Source: Prinia subflava
Lineage: Eukaryota; Chordata; Aves; Passeriformes; Cisticolidae
Direction of reading: 5' to 3'
Length of the DNA: 64,000 nt
Assembly (NCBI RefSeq): GCF_021018805.1
Contig: NC_086247.1
Location: 142,534,102-142,598,101, forward strand
Below are positions 62,284 through 64,000 of the stretch, piece after piece (position 1 is the stretch's first letter; each line of letters opens with the position of its first letter). The notes below the pieces were generated by a model. It had not been told where the DNA came from. It worked only from the letters and a program-made list of their open reading frames with translations, and did no database searches. The position numbers and the translations under genes are program-made.

Positions 62284-63205
62284 TGGAGTGAGGTTACATT
62301 AGCTGGATTCCAGGCACCCACCAAAGCCTCTGACTACCCTCTACAGCTGGACAGGGGAGAGAAAATATGATGAAGATTTTATGAGTTAAGGACCAGGAGA
62401 GATTGCTTATGAAATACTGTCATGGGCAAAAATGGCTAGAATTAGGGATAGTAATTGAATTTATTACCAACAAAGTCAGAGCAGAATAATGAAAAGGTAA
62501 AATAACACCTTAGAAACACCTATTTCCCGCCTGTCCCTCATTTTCAGCTCTACCTCCTCCACCAGTTCCTCAGGGAGATGGGAAGTGGGGACTATGATCA
62601 GTTTATCACAGGTTATTTCTTCTGCTGCTAAGGGAAAGGGATCCTTCCCCTCCTCCCACTGGGTCCCCCACAGGGTCACAGGTCCTACCAGAAAACCTGC
62701 TCCAGCATGGGCTCCTCCCTCCATGGGTCTGCAGGTCCTTTCCTTGCTGTGCATACACTGCCAGGAGCCTGCTCCAGCCTCACAGCCTCCTCTCAGGCAT
62801 CCACCCACCCTGGCAGTGGTCTCCTCCATGGATGGTGCAGCTCCACTTCCCCATGGACCTCTGTGGGCTGCAGGGGCACAGCTGCCTCCCCATGCTCTGG
62901 CATCTGGAGCAGCTCTGCTCCTTCATTCTGCACTGTCCTTGGTGTCTGCGGAGTTGTTCCTCTTACATATTCTCACCCCACTCTTCTCTGGACACAATTA
63001 CTTCTGTGACTTTTTTCCTTTTTAAATCTGTTATTGTAGAGCTGATTGGCCCAGCCTTGGCCAGCTGTCTTGGAGCTGGCTGGGGTTGACCCTGCCAGAG
63101 GCTTCTCTAAAATGCCACCCCTCTAGCCCCCGTGCTATCTAAACCTGGCCATACAAACCCAAAACACAGGGCCCCAGACATCTGGCAGGAAGTGCCTGCA
63201 TTTAG
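62284..63205 (-). mobile_element. Avian LTR retroelement segment, about 920 bp, minus strand
   Basis: On the minus strand the order is AAGTGCCTGCCAGATGTCTG-like wording (shown here as its reverse, TCTGGCAGGAAGTGCC), then GGCCAAGGCTGGGCCAATCA and ACACCAAGGACAGTGC. A series of internally repetitive words follows (CCCATGGAGG, GCTGGAGCAGG). Next come GTTGGTAATAAATTCAATTA, TTTTGCCCATGACAGTATTT and TATTTTCTCTCCCCTGTCCA, ending in CCTGGAATCCAGC at the 3' edge near 62284. This is a widespread avian LTR whose middle is built of degenerate CATGGA/GGAGCAG units; I assign it to an ERVL-like group from memory. The 5' end appears truncated near 63205. Proline-rich plus-strand open frames here are artefacts of the repeated units. 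Confidence 0.78.
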
Positions 63206-64000
63206 ATACCCACATTTATATGGCTACATGTTAGCTAGGATAGCAAAGAACCACAGCCCAACCCACCTTCAGAGTCTGTCTTGGCCAGCATTATTAAAAA
63301 ATGGAATCAGCCACTGCTGAGATGACCTCAGAGGAGACTGGATTGTGTGGAATGCCCTTCTTAAGCCAGTTGTTGCCATTGTCACTGCTCCTGAGAAAAG
63401 GCAACACCTGAGCAGACTCTCAGGTTTTTGTCTGTTGTTTCGTCATTTGCTTTGGCCATATCCATTCCTGCACATATTGTATTTATTGGGAAGGTAAGGT
63501 CAATTTTTCATCATTTCTGAGATGTTATGAATTAGCAGGACTCTAGTAATTTCATGGACTCTAATAATTGTATATTGTAATTGCATTTTGCAGAAAATTC
63601 CAGGCTTGTGCCTGGAAATTTTTTTTTGAACCTGTGAAAAAGGCAGCACAAGCTGAAGTGCTGCATTCAGAGCAAAGTGACCTCTTTACTCGGCATCAGT
63701 TCTAAATCAGCTGGGTTTTTTTAACTAGCAGATTCTGAAGATCTGCTTCTCTTTTGTCTATCATATTGGAGACCAAATCTCCCTTGTCATCCCTCTCCCC
63801 TGAGAAAAGTTTTATTTGTGCTGAGTCTGGACTGGATCTGGAGTGGATTTAAATAAAGACTTTCTGAATTTTTCATGTCACTGTTCAGGTTGTTCCAAAC
63901 ATTAAATTAATTATAAACCAGTTTTCTTATATATTTTTATGAATCATATCTTAAGCCAAAACTGATGGTCTGGAAGAAAGGGGAAAAAAATCTGAGAAAG
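63206..64000. other. Noncoding sequence, no gene recognised
   Basis: AT-rich unique sequence. A short hairpin (TTCCAGGC / GCCTGGAA, 63598-63617) followed by a T run is present but is probably chance. Confidence 0.5.

Noticed and set aside
62476..63025. Open frames of 117 and 146 codons on opposite strands
   Set aside because: Both fall inside the repeated-unit LTR element; low stop content comes from the GC-rich units.
63598..63628. Hairpin TTCCAGGC/GCCTGGAA followed by a T run, resembling a bacterial terminator
   Set aside because: The window is vertebrate nuclear DNA; an 8-bp stem next to a T run is readily explained by chance, and no RNA gene precedes it.
1..64000. tRNA, rRNA, snRNA, known microRNA genes and CRISPR arrays
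   Set aside because: I looked for tRNA B-box wording, snRNA starts, familiar microRNA seeds in long hairpins and spaced direct repeats, and saw none I could defend.

Overview
This window looks like a gene-poor stretch (intergenic or intronic) of a bird nuclear genome, probably a songbird. The evidence is the repeat content. There are about nine CR1 LINE fragments, several ending in or starting from the avian ATTCTATG-type 8-mer tail. There are also six avian endogenous-retrovirus LTRs and LTR-like segments. No L1, Alu or other poly(A)-tailed mammalian repeats are visible. Assignment to passerines rests on remembered resemblance of the LTR and CR1 subfamilies and is an inference. Family names were judged by eye and not searched against a repeat library.

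I find no protein-coding gene, exon set, tRNA, rRNA, known small RNA or CRISPR array that I can support. All open frames are short. The longer or more striking ones fall inside CR1 copies, LTRs, a tetranucleotide microsatellite or poly(T) runs. The sequence is mostly AT-rich, with very few CpGs outside the repeats and one cluster near 59.8-59.96 kb.

Layout. 1-14 kb: AT-rich unique sequence, a GC-richer unassigned block (4.12-4.96 kb), two minus-strand CR1 pieces (5.4 and 6.5 kb), a 44-base poly(T) run (7.8 kb) and a small hairpin (9.8 kb). 14-27 kb: four ERVL-like solo LTRs (14.2 +, 16.7 -, 22.9 +, 26.2 -), a 67-base poly(T) run and a long pure TTCC microsatellite (25.07-25.43 kb). The microsatellite lies between two related LTRs in opposite orientation. 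28-45 kb: CR1 pieces, a 37-bp tandem duplication, an 11-bp minisatellite, overlapping palindromes, paired octamer motifs, two perfect hairpins and a possible LTR remnant. 45-60 kb: two more CR1 copies, the larger about 730 bp, and otherwise unique sequence, parts of which look like candidate conserved noncoding elements. 59.8 kb: a dense CpG cluster. 61.4-63.2 kb: two LTR elements of different families in tandem on the minus strand.

No genes work together here. If the window has a function, it is probably regulatory (candidate conserved elements, octamer pair, CpG cluster). These calls need cross-species alignment or chromatin data. I found no convincing new biological system. The findings are structural and repeat-related observations of modest interest.
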